A DNA stretch of 64,000 nucleotides from Theropithecus gelada (taxonomy: Eukaryota; Chordata; Mammalia; Primates; Cercopithecidae), in the NCBI RefSeq assembly GCF_003255815.1, contig NC_037673.1, positions 157,117,732 to 157,181,731 on the forward strand. Reading direction: 5' to 3'. The notes under the pieces were generated by a model. That model worked only from the letters and a program-made list of their open reading frames with translations. It was not told the origin of the DNA and ran no database searches. Shown here piece by piece: positions 1 through 64,000 of this stretch; positions within the stretch are counted from its first letter, which is position 1; every line of letters begins with the position of its first letter. The position numbers and the translations under genes are program-made.

Positions 1-1004
1 TCGGGGTCGGGGAAAGATTGCTCCACATCTCTGCCTCCTGGTTTTGTGGTCAGGAGTAGATGAGAGAACATTTTTATGAACTAGTCCACTACTATCATTG
101 GCCAAGGCCTGGTGCTAGCCTTGGAAAGACCTAAGGTTGAATCATTCATGACCTGTGACTTCAGGCTCTGACATTCTAGCAGGAATGACTAAAAAAACCC
201 AACATAGACATGAGTAACTAGAAGCCTGTCTATATTAGGTTCCCCAGTGATGTACAAAGAACTTTGGAAGTTCAGTGAGTAGGGATAGCTTTATAGAGAA
301 AGTGGTCTTTAGAGGTCTGAATTTGAGATTTGGGCTTTGAGCAGGCATTCTAGGGAAAGAAAATGGCTACAGCAAAAGCACAGAGGTTGCAAAGTACAAA
401 ATTTGTTCAGAATGTCAACAGTGTGTAAGGGTCCCTGCAGGGTTCCCATGAGCATGGGCTCTGGGCTTGGTGAGGTGGGTCCAAGTCAGGTGATGGTGGC
501 TGAGGGAGCACCTGGTTCAGGAATTGGGGCATGAATTTGTGATTTTTAACTTATTTACTTTGGGAGCTATCTTAATATCCTTCAGATTCCTTTCTTACCA
601 CCTGCTTACCCTGTCTGCCTCTCCCATCCACAATCTGTATTTGTGATTTGCTAATGCTTAGCCAGTCAGCACGTTTTCAGTTGACTTACTGGTGGCTTTA
701 ATTATCCTTTTCAGGAGCTGGATCAGTCTGGCTTCTAACACGTCTACTTTAAAAAAAAAAAAAAAAAGATTTCTTATTGATAGCTTGAGAGAAAGCTTCA
801 AGGCCATTTAAGTGTAAACTGAATATGAGAACCATTAATTCAGAAAAATTTGGAACCCTAAGAAGTCCTCTAGGCTAACCCCCTCATTTTAAAGGAGAAG
901 GAGAGGAGGAGAGAAGTCTTACAAGAAATTTGCAGATCTGGGAGCCCAGATCTCTTGACTCTAAATTCAGCCAGAGTTTCTTTCACTACGCTATAGAAGG
1001 AGGG

Positions 1005-1135
1005 TTGCCTAGTGGGTGAGATTTTGGACCCTGAAGTTGGGCAACTTGAGCTTGAATCTTGGCTCTCAGCCACATACTTGTCTGTTGACTTTGGGAATGG
1101 TATCAAGCTCAGGTTGCCCATCTATAAAATAGAAC
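1005..1135 (+). repeat. MIR-like SINE
   Basis: 'gttgggcaacttgagcttga' through 'gcccatctataaaatag' follows the MIR core order. Confidence 0.5.
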
Positions 1136-1482
1136 AAGGAAGCCAAATGGGAAAACACATTAGCATTTGCAGGGAACAAAGAAAGGAGGTATATTCCCTG
1201 TTTATCCTGCTGTATCAGCAGCAGTCTGATGTGCAGGCAGCCACTTCCATGGGGTCTTCTGGCCGAAGGTGATTATCTCCCCACCATGGCCTCCTACTCT
1301 ACCCTGAGACCTCTCACTCCTGCTCCTTCTCCAGGATGAAGTACTCTAAACAGCTGATAAAATAGATGAGTTACCAAGACAGAATCTCACATTAGGTCAT
1401 GATGTTCATTAAAACCGTGATCTGAATGATGTCCTCTGATTATTTTGAGCCAGTTGACTGATGGTGGGGCCAGGAGGATGAT

Positions 1483-1646
1483 GCCCTGGACCCTCATCAG
1501 GTATTTGCAGCTTCTTAATAGCCACAAACCTGAAAAAGGCAACCCAGGACCCCGAAAAGGTGTATCTCCCCTTTACCTCTGTCTCTGAGAGCAGCCCTCA
1601 CTTATGATTTTCTTCAGTAGCAACAATCACAGTATTCCTGGGCACT
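1483..1646. repeat. Direct duplication, copy A
   Basis: About 164 bp, similar to 3071-3248. Shared blocks include 'ccctcatcaggtatttgca', 'ctgaaaaaggcaacccagga' and 'ttttcttcagtagcaacaat'. Confidence 0.85.
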
Positions 1647-3070
1647 TCCTACTTGGGAAAGCATCAACGGGTCCATTTGGTAAAAGTCCCCATTGAGTGG
1701 TATCCCAGAAGTTCATTTCAACATGAAACAGACCTTCTAAATCACTCTCTTCTGCCCAACAGGCAGGCTTATTGGGGGTAACTGAGATTAAAAGAGGTGA
1801 CTCAGCCTCTGGTAAGTTCACATCTCTCTGGAGCTCTATTCCTTGCTCTTTAAGAGGAGGGCTTGTCTAGAAGCCTAGCAGATGTTAAGATGTTAAGCAG
1901 GTCTTGGATTTCCTTCTTAAAAGGAAACCCTCACTGTCCAACATACCAGTCTGCTGTAACTGGGGAAAGCAAAATGTGTGCATCTCTTTACACATTTGTC
2001 TTGGACATCCAGTAAAAAGAACAAATGCTTATAAATATGCATTTTTTTTTCCTGTAGGAAGAAGGTAAGGTCATCTTAAGGGCTCAGAAGCAACAGTTGG
2101 TGGTGCTTTGGAATTCAGTTCTGCCTCTGCAGATGAGAAAAGAGAACACTGAGAGGTTTCTTCTTACTAATGTAGGCCATCCTTCAATTCCAGGCTGCCC
2201 TCTGCAAACAAGGTGATATGAGGAGTTCTGGAAAGATCTTCTTGTCAAACATATATACTAAGTCCCCTGCCACGTAGCCTAATACTTTTTTATTTTACCT
2301 TTTTGGGCAAATCTTTGTATTTTTTAAACATTCAAACAGCCTTGGAAAGAATTGCCTGCTCAGCTCTGATGAGATTGTTGAAGAGCCCTTGTTGAGGGGC
2401 GTCAGGAGACCTCAATTGTAGTCCCAGCTTTGCCTCCAAATTGCTGGGCAACCCCAGTCACATCTGCCTATCTCTTGAGTTTCATGATCTGCATGAAATA
2501 GTGACATTTTACGTGCAGGAATATCTTTCCCCTTGTCTTGTGGGCACATAGGTTAGCTGGGATAGGAAGAGCTCTTAATATTGGAGAAAAACCTTTTCCC
2601 CAAAGTCAGGTACCTGCTCAGCCAGCCTCCCTGTGCTGTTCTGGGGTCTTCAGACCAGAAGAGAAGCACACATTTGCTTTCCCCAGGCTCTGAGGATCCT
2701 ACCGTATCCCAGGTGGTCTTGGTCCCTCTGGCACCTGGGCTTGCTTTTCCATAGGCCTGACCTGTGAGGAGTTGGCCCTTCTCACAGACCTACTAAGCGT
2801 CAGGGGAGGGACTGTGGCAGTCTGCATATCCACAGAGGAGGGGCTTCCAGGCAGGGCAGTGCTTGGACAGGGGCACTAGAGACTTGTCTTGGTGTTTCAA
2901 TTACATAGTAAGCAATTACGTTTTGTTGGGGGGGGGGGGTGTGAGCACAGGTGTTGGAGGTTACAGGAGGTGAAAGCTCCTTCCCCACTCCTTAGCATAC
3001 TTTAGGGCCTGCATGAGGAAAAGAGGTGTTCTGGCTTCGGTTTCCCTCCTGACAGTTGGGGAGGGCAGCT

Positions 3071-3248
3071 GCCCTGGGCCCTCATCAGGTATTTGCAACT
3101 TCTTAATAACCATTAATCTGAAAAAGGCAACCCAGGACCTCAAAAAGGCATAGGGGTCCAACCCATTATCTCCCCTTTACCTCTGTCTGAGAGCAGCCCT
3201 CACTTACGATTTTCTTCAGTAGCAACAATCACAGTATTCCTGGGCACT
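3071..3248. repeat. Direct duplication, copy B
   Basis: About 90% like copy A, with about 16 extra bases near 3148-3166. It continues rightward into L2-like sequence ('gccatgtgccaagcactgga'). Confidence 0.85.
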
Positions 3249-3325
3249 GCCATGTGCCAAGCACTGGAAACACAGCAGGGAATAAGTCCAGGGTCCCTCC
3301 CTCAAGGGATTTTTCCACTGGGGGG

Positions 3326-3392
3326 GTGTGTGTGTGTGTGTGTCTGTCTGTCTGTGTGTCTGTGTGTCTGTGTGTCTGTGTGTCTGTGTGGT
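3326..3392 (+). repeat. GT / CTGT microsatellite
   Basis: (TG)n followed by repeated tgtgtgtc units. The Cys/Val- and Thr/His-rich frames over it are repeat translations, not genes. Confidence 0.95.
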
Positions 3393-4188
3393 GGGGAGGG
3401 GAGGGAGGCAGAGAGAGATAGCTGCAAAACAGTAAATCACAAGGACTTGAATATACTGGAGGTCATTCCCACCCTGTAACCAGCCTCCCCACATAGCTTC
3501 AAGAATCACAGCATGTTAGAACCAGTCTGATTCCCACCTCGAGAGTTTGAGGAAACAGGTTGAAACCTAGTGACAGGATTTGTCCAGAGGCATCATAGAA
3601 ACTGCTGGTAGACCCAAACTTGAAACCTAGTCTCTGACTCCTGGCTTCATCCCCCCATACTCTCCTCACCCAACCTGCCACCCTCAGTCCTGTTTCCCCT
3701 GCTCCTGATACAGGAAGAACTCCCAGTGAGGCACCTCCTCCACCGATACTAGGTGGCACCAGAACACCTTCCAACGAAAAGACTCCTGGACTTGGCTCCT
3801 GTCTGAAAATGTCCACAATCTCATTGTGGGTCTCCTGAAGTTTTGGCTGGGCAGCACTCCTCTGGTAGTGCCCTCAAAAGGCCTGCCTGCTCAGGGCATT
3901 GCCCCAGCTCATAGGCCCCACCTCGTTTATCAGTGGAGTCCTGCCTGGGTCCCAGGCTCCTTTGGGGGTTCTCTTTTTTGGGTACCTGGGAGGATTCATC
4001 CTCCCAGGTGACTGACTTCTCCTGGGGGGCTCTCCATGCCCATGGGAAGGTCTGGCTGGGTGCCCAACTCAGGGAGAGATATGTTAGGGCAATGCAGGCA
4101 TGAATTCTGGTTCTCTGTGATCTGGTCCCCACCTGCCTTCCAGCTTCATCTTGCAGTTTTGTAGCCCTGTGATCAAAAGTACAGCCTC

Positions 4189-4487
4189 AGCCAGGTGCGG
4201 TGGCTCACACATGTAATCCCAGCACTTTGGGAGGCTGAGGCAGGTGGATCACCTGAGGTCAGGAGTTTGAGATCAGCCTGGCCAACGTGGCAAAACCTTG
4301 TCTCTACTAAAAAAAAAAAAAAAAAAAAAAAATTAGGTGGGTGTGGTGGCAGGCATCTGTAATCCCAGCTACTTGGGAGGCTGAGGCAAGAGAATCGCCT
4401 GAACCCAGGAGGCAGAGGTTGCAGTGAGCTGAGATTGTGCCACTGCACTCTAGCCTGGGTGAAAGAGTAAAACTCCAACTCAAAAAC
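4189..4487 (+). mobile_element. AluS-type SINE
   Basis: Full-length Alu from 'ccaggtgcggtggctcacac', with the middle A run and right monomer. Flanking duplications resemble aaaagtacagcct and agagtacaccct. Confidence 0.9.
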
Positions 4488-4589
4488 AAGAGTACACCCT
4501 CTGGTTTCAGACTCCACAGATTAGAATGCTACCTTGCTGCTCGTTAATTGTATGACTGTGATATGTTTATAACACATCAGCTTTAGCTT

Positions 4590-5040
4590 CTGAGAATGAG
4601 GATGTGGTAGATTTCAAATGGCCTCAAGTTTACTTACAGCTCTTCTCATTAAAAGTGGAATGTGTTTTCCTATACCCTTGAAACTGGGCTGGCCTTGGGA
4701 CTTGCTTCCATAGAATGTGGTGGGCAGTGATGATTTGTGAGTTTGAGCTTACATCTCAAAGGCTTTGCAGCTTCTGTTCTCACTCCAAGTGTTGCTGCTA
4801 TGTGACAAGGCCAGGCCGGCCTCCTTGAGGATGAGACATCACATGGAGAGAGATCCCAGCCATACCAGCCAAGGTCCCAGACAGAAGCAAGTTCAGCTGA
4901 TGCTGTGTGGAGCAAAGGTGAGATGTCCTGGAGGAGTCCAGTGTAAGTTGCCTACACACAGCATCATGGTCACAGAAATGATTGCTGCATTAATTTACCA
5001 AGTTGTGGGGTGGTTTGTTATGCAGCAGAAGCTAACTGAA
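4590..5040 (+). mobile_element. MaLR-like LTR, diverged
   Basis: 'aaactgggctggccttggga', 'atagaatgtggtgggcagtg' and the terminal 'ggtttgttatgcagcagaag' resemble MLT1-class LTRs. The edges are uncertain. Confidence 0.45.
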
Positions 5041-5573
5041 ATAGGGGAGAGTAACTATCCTTACCTTATAAAGCTGCTGTGAGGTTTCCATGATGATGTT
5101 TGCTTAGACCATCACCTAGCACACAGCAAGCAAATACAGTCGTTACTACTAACGTGATCCTGTAGCACATCCTCTGTCTTATTGGCTTCTAGCCACACCA
5201 TCCTCCTTCCTTTTCCTTAAATACCACAACCTCTTCTTTGGGGCTTTTGTACTTAACTCTCTGAAAGGGCCCTTCTTTGTTGTCTTGTTCTCATGATTGA
5301 GGTCTCAGCTGAAATGTCGTCTCCTTGGAGAAAGCTTCTCTGACTATCCTGGGAACCGTTCCTCTCCCTTCATCTCCATTCTTGCTTCCTCTCATAGTAT
5401 GTAATATCACATTGACTGACTTCCTTAATATTATCTGTCTTGCTTTCTAGATTAGGAATTTTAAGGGCAGGAACTGGGCCTGTTTTTCTTCCTTATTTTA
5501 TCCTTGCTGCCTATCACAGTGCTTATGTACAACAGGCACTTAGTTGATACTGATTGAATAAAAAGAGGCACCC

Positions 5574-5638
5574 AAATCAGTCTCGATTTGAGGTTGGTGC
5601 TGGACCAAATCAATCTTGATTTGAGGTTGGTGCTGGGC
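5574..5638 (+). repeat. Tandem duplication, ~33-bp unit x2
   Basis: 'gatttgaggttggtgctgg' occurs twice, each preceded by aaatca(g/a)tct. Confidence 0.85.
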
Positions 5639-7513
5639 TTCCAGGAGGAGAGTAGTAGCCAGGTTAGAGTTCTAGACTGCATGTACTGCTTCTAATTCTT
5701 ACAGCCCTTTTGATTTGTCATACTTTCATGTTGGGTCCAATAGCTGAATATGTTCCTGATACTCCGTACTTTCAGTGGGGGTTGGTGGCGTTGGATTCTC
5801 GACAAATATGTAAGCTTCTGAAAGGCAGATTGAGCTCCTCACAGCACCTCGCACATTGTCAGGCATCTAGTAGGGGCTTAACAGAAATTTATTGGACAGA
5901 TACATGAATAAATGAATGAATGCAGAAGAGGATGGGGGGATGAGAAAGTCCTCAGAACTAGTGATAATGATATAAAAGAATAATAATATGAACTTAGGTT
6001 GACAGGCAACTATGAAAAACCACGTTTATTTTTAATAAAGGATGACATATTTCCAATCAGTAAAACATAATAAAAGTATAAAAATGTACTAAGTACAATC
6101 ATTAGCATTATGTTATAGGGGAATAGTTGTTATAACTTTTCCCTGTAAGATGGCACATTGGATGGTCACAGTTGGCTTGATTTACAGAGGGGCAAGAGTA
6201 GGTGACCAGTTGTATCAGTTGCTCCAGTTTCCTAGGATTTGGGACTCTTAAAAATGAGAAAGTCCCAGGCAAACTGGGGTGGTTGGTCATACAAGAAAAA
6301 CAGCAGCATCAAAATGCTGGCTATAGTTTGGAACTTAGGAAAAGAATAAGACATTATTTTTTTCAACTTCTCAATCTCTTTTCCCCTTAGCTCTGAAATA
6401 AAAATCCCTTTGTTATTACTGAAGGTGTTACAGCTTTCAGAGGCTTTTTACCACTGGGTTTCATGTAATTTTGACTTAATACCTATGTCAAGCCTGGGAA
6501 GAAAGGCAATTCTAACCAACTTGCAGGTGTGGCATCCTGCTTCAAGCTGCCTGCATCCTAGAGAGAATGGAGGCAGAGCAAGAATTCAAACTCAGATCTC
6601 CTGAGGCCACTGTTCTGTTCTTTCTGGCTTTTAGTAGTAGCCAGAAATTGTTTGGGGAAAACATTGGGGTGCCTGAGTTCCAAGTTTTCACTCAGTCCCC
6701 TTACTGGGAACAATTCACATCATCACCACTTTGCCTGGTATGTGTACCTGTCCCTTCATGGGCAGTCCTCATGCAGGATTCCTCCAAATACCCAGCAGCT
6801 GGCTAGTGCTGACATCATTATGTGGCAGAGGCAGTGAAACAGTATATTGGCTCCAGGACGGTGCTGCAAATGGCCCTTCCAGTCCAGGTTTGCCAGGAAG
6901 ATGGTCAGAAGGCCAGCTCCCTGTGCCATTTGCCAACTTGATTGAATGTTTTCTGGCATCTTTGCTGAGGAGGTTCTCGAGTGATAGGTCAACTTATGGC
7001 TGATGGCACGACTCATAGGCTCAAAGACTCACCACACTTATTGCATCTATTTCTGTCCTTTTTGCCTACTATATAGGTACTAGCTTAAGGTGGCTCAGTA
7101 CCCTTTCTGGCTTATTTTACAAGACTAGGGTTAGGCTATACTTTCCCACAGCAGACCTGGCTTCTCTTGACAGCCTATTAAAATTCTACTGTTCATTCTT
7201 TTAACACTGTTTTGAGCTCTTTTATATATTTGACATAACCTCTAGGGATAGGAAGTCTATATAATCCTCCTTTTCCCCGTGAAGTGACACTTCCTCTGAC
7301 TCCTCTAACTGAAGCAGGCCAGTGTCTTCCAGAGGGTGGTGTTCTGGAATAAGCTGAGTGGGGTTTCATATGAGCTCTACCCTTGAAAATGTCATTGTTT
7401 AAGCTCAGGGTTGCTTTATCATATGGGCCTATTCTGGGTGCGGATGTGCTTATATCTCCTGATTTACAGGTTTTTTTTTTCTTTTGTTCTAAGAGCTGAA
7501 TGAGGATGGCAGT

Positions 7514-7519
7514 TTTATT
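7514..7519 (-). promoter_or_regulatory. ATP10B: Candidate poly(A) signal (AATAAA on minus strand)
   Basis: The plus-strand TTTATT reads AATAAA on the gene strand, about 820 nt past the stop. Within 30 nt downstream on the minus strand there is an A-rich run. It is the first such hexamer I noticed in this flank; others lie near 6025 and 5888, so usage is a guess. Confidence 0.25.
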
Positions 7520-8340
7520 TAAAAATAAATACAATAAATAGCTTTTTTAAAAAAGAGTGCCACCTATGTCCTCTTGTCAGATTCCCCAGATGGTGGGACA
7601 TATGGCCTGTCAGTCAAAACAGGGGTCTCTGGTTCACCTGTTCCCTTTTGCATGTCTATTCTTCATGCCTCTTACACTAGCTGTGACCCTACAACCCTCA
7701 GAAGAGTCTGTGACACTGAGTTCAAATCCACTTTTCTTTCTGGCTTTTAGTAGTAGCTTTTTAGACGTGGCTTTTCTTTGGCTTACAGACAAAAGGCAGA
7801 ACCAACTCGCTGTGCATGGAAGGGATGTTAATCCCAACTAGGCCATCACCACAATACACTCGAGATGAAGCCCTTATGTGCACAAGTCTCTTATGAAACT
7901 TTAACTCTGGGCACTGAGGGGTAAAGAAGCCCAGAGACTTCCATATCCTGAGATATTGCCTGGGTTGATACACTTCTTGGAATCTTGGAAACTTATGGCC
8001 CAGTTGCATTGGGTTGTAGGCTACACTTATCTAGAGGGTCAGAAGAATAGCTTTGGGCTAAACCAATTTGAGAACTCAGTGCAACAAAAACAACCTCCTT
8101 CTCCAAACTGTTTGCAAAATGTGCTGCCTGGCAGCAGCAGAAAACTAAAGGCCGACTGGGTTTCCAGTCTTTGTGTCAAACCCCTTGGGGACAGCGCTTC
8201 CTCCATGGAAGTCAAGATTGTTGGAGAAAAAAAGAATAAGACTGGCACGTTGTTTCCTCTATGAAAAGGAAGGGGTCAAGGGTTACGTGGGCCAGTGATT
8301 GAGTGGCCTCTGTTGAGTTTGTATGGATTTCTGCAGCTCC

Positions 8341-61967
<53,627 letters not shown>

Positions 61968-64000
61968 CTGGAAGAGAAAGGCCAGAATGAGAGTCTCTTC
62001 TGGGAAGGAAGCCCACTCCAGAAGAATCTTCACATGCCTGGGGAAAGGATGATGCCGCTTCATTGCAGTCTTGCATCCAACATGTTTTCCTCTCCCACAG
62101 ATCTGGCCATTGCCAATTCTTATTTGAGTCCTTCCTGTCTCTCAGTGCCACATATCCATCCATTACCAGGCGCTGACAGTTCTTCACTCTCAGTGTCTTC
62201 CCACCATTTGTGTTGCTTCCAGCCATGCTGAGACCCTCTACCCCTCAATCCTGAATTTCTGCACCAGCTGTAAACTAATATTGTTGCCTGTCACCTTTTT
62301 TATTTTTTCTAACCCTATGTATCACCTGCACAGTCTTCTTAAAACTCCATTTCCTCCTGGTATTTTTGACTTCAAAAAACCTTCAGGAGATAGCCATTGT
62401 TAGCGTGATCAATTATTTGGCATTTAGATTCTTTAACAGTTTGCATTTTCACTCTTTATTCCCATACTTCTCAACATGGACCCTCAGCTCAGCCTGGTGG
62501 TCTGTTTGCTGCCTCTTGGATGTATACTCCTCCTGTATTCCTCTGATCACACTTTGCTTGAAAAATCCTCTTCTACCTACCAAAATCCTACTTCAATAAC
62601 CATGGAAAGTCCCACTTGTCCATGAGATCCTATATAGCTCACAATGAATTCTTTCTCCTGAACCACAATAGCAGATTCTTAACTCAGAATGTCCACAGGA
62701 GTCAGGCATGTAAAGTGAATGTGGAAGGTGGGCCAAGGTAGAGATGAGGACATTATGGGGTGGTAGGAGCTATGAGACCTAGCAAGTCCTACCCCTATCT
62801 AAAGGGTAGCTACTGCTCTGCTAAGTGCAATGCTCCAATACTGGTCTAGTTTGCCAAGTCTCTTGATTTTTCAAGATAAAGCAAAGATGATGCATGACCT
62901 ATTTTTTTTCTTTTATTCCTATTCTTTTTTTAGAAGAAAAAAGAGGAAGAACTGGATCTGACCCATGGATTTCCAAATTTTCACATCTTTGTAGAAGTTA
63001 CCACTTGAACCATCCCTTTGGAATTCACTACATATTGACCTATATTTTATTTTTTGGTTTATGTATTTTCTCTTGCTCTGGCTCCTCTATTTTACCCCAG
63101 GGATCTGATGCCAGAAAAGCTTCTTTCAGGCAGTGAGATCTTAACCAGAGCAGAGGTGGTAGTGGCAATGGCAGTAGTGGTGTCTGGCTCTGTCTACCTC
63201 CCCACTGGCATCTTGCTTTGGCCTCTATTTTAAATTCACTTTTCTTATGTCCGTGTTTAATCTCTCTAGAGATAAGGTAAGAGCCTCAAAGATAGAGAGG
63301 TTGAGTTTTCCATGAGGCTGTATTTCCTAGAGCTCTAACTACAGCTTTTTTGAAGCAGAAGCTCAACAAATGCCAGCTCTCAATGGTTAGATATGACAAA
63401 AGCCATTTTGCACAAGGCTTTCACATAAGATCATTCCTATCAGTGTTCAGATTTCACAGCTAAATCATAGTTTAGAAGAGAGTCAATGGCTAAAAATGAT
63501 AGACTGAGGGAATCTTGATTAATTTGTGCAGGGTGAAGACTGAGGGCCAACAAGCTTTACCCAAGTTGAGAGTTTAACAAAATCCCTTGAGAAAAGAGGC
63601 CTCAGACTGTTTTCTGACTACCAAATACAATGACTCCAAGAGGTCTGATTCTGTCCTCCCTAGGGCTGCTGGCACAGGTGAGAGCCAGAGAGTAGGAAAC
63701 TCAGACATACCCCACAAGAATGGAGCACACACACTTCAAGAATGCCAGCCTTCATTCTGGGTGCTCTTCAAGAGTCAACAGTCATGCCCCAACTTGTTCA
63801 TACCATCGTAAGAAGACAACTTCCAGAAAAAAGTCTGCTTATCAGAAGGAAGAGTGCTAATAAAACTGAATCAGACCTGCATTTCCTTCCATTGCCCTGA
63901 AAACAATTGTGTGAATCATCCATACCATGTGGTGTCATTATTTCCAGAAAACCTGAGAAGGGCACACACATATTATCCATGCTCTCTGCCTTTGACTCCA
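61968..64000 (-). other. ATP10B intron, continues beyond window
   Basis: 2033 bp up to the right edge without a recognisable P4-ATPase exon; the preceding coding exon must lie further right. I recognise no clear interspersed repeat. Short frames show no family resemblance. Confidence 0.55.

Larger units (their letters stand above)
1..8340. other. 3' UTR and downstream flank of ATP10B
   Basis: No coding exon. The 3' UTR begins at 8340 and runs left, but its end is not fixed by the sequence. Contents: MIR near 1010-1130, a direct duplication (1483-1646 and 3071-3248), a G run at 2928-2939, GT/CTGT repeats at 3326-3392, an Alu at 4189-4487, a MaLR-type LTR at about 4590-5040, a 33-bp tandem duplication at 5574-5638, and an exact 24-mer at 6618-6641 and 7734-7757. 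Short open frames here show no family resemblance. Confidence 0.6.

Noticed and set aside
3216..3509. 97-residue His/Thr-rich frame and its opposite Cys/Val-rich frame
   Set aside because: Both are translations of the GT/CTGT microsatellite.

Overview
The window is nuclear DNA of a primate, most likely an Old World monkey (Cercopithecidae: macaque, baboon, guenon or relative). It is dense in Alu, L1, MIR and MaLR repeats. Three young antisense Alus carry features I associate with the monkey-specific AluYRa group: 'ggcttgagccacc' at the 5' end in all three, and 'ggccggatctcagctc' in the two best copies. I see no bacterial, phage, plasmid or CRISPR content and no tRNA or rRNA gene.

One protein-coding gene is present, on the minus strand: the 3' part of ATP10B, a P4-type (class 5) phospholipid flippase. 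Thirteen consecutive coding exons lie between 61967 and 8341. All have GT/AG borders, all are open, and their phases fit exactly. Together they give 2766 nt (921 residues plus stop). This matches the C-terminal 63% of a protein that is about 1461 residues in human, so the window opens inside the nucleotide-binding domain at about residue 541. The remaining exons, including the phosphorylated-Asp DKTGT motif, lie beyond the right edge.

Layout, left to right: 1-8340 is the 3' UTR and downstream flank (MIR, L2, one Alu, one MaLR LTR, a direct duplication). 8341-8788 is the last coding exon. 12718-12905 codes for TM9-10. 12906-34705 is a 21.8-kb intron. It holds nested old elements (L1M, MLT1 LTRs, MER1B), a nearly full-length L1 in the same orientation as the gene, an RPL36 processed pseudogene inside that L1, and a second 5'-truncated L1 broken by an Alu and by an opposite-strand L1 tail. 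34706-41718 holds four exons for TM5-8. 43100-61967 holds the P-domain and N-domain exons, separated by introns with a third L1, an MLT1 LTR, an Alu and a short L1 tail. 61968-64000 is intron with no coding signal.

I found no convincing undescribed biological system. The observations most worth checking are structural: two long inverted repeats in introns, two L1 tails truncated at almost the same L1 base, the RPL36 pseudogene nested in a sense-oriented L1, and an exact 24-mer repeated in the 3' flank. Repeat family names are by recognition only; no alignment was run.
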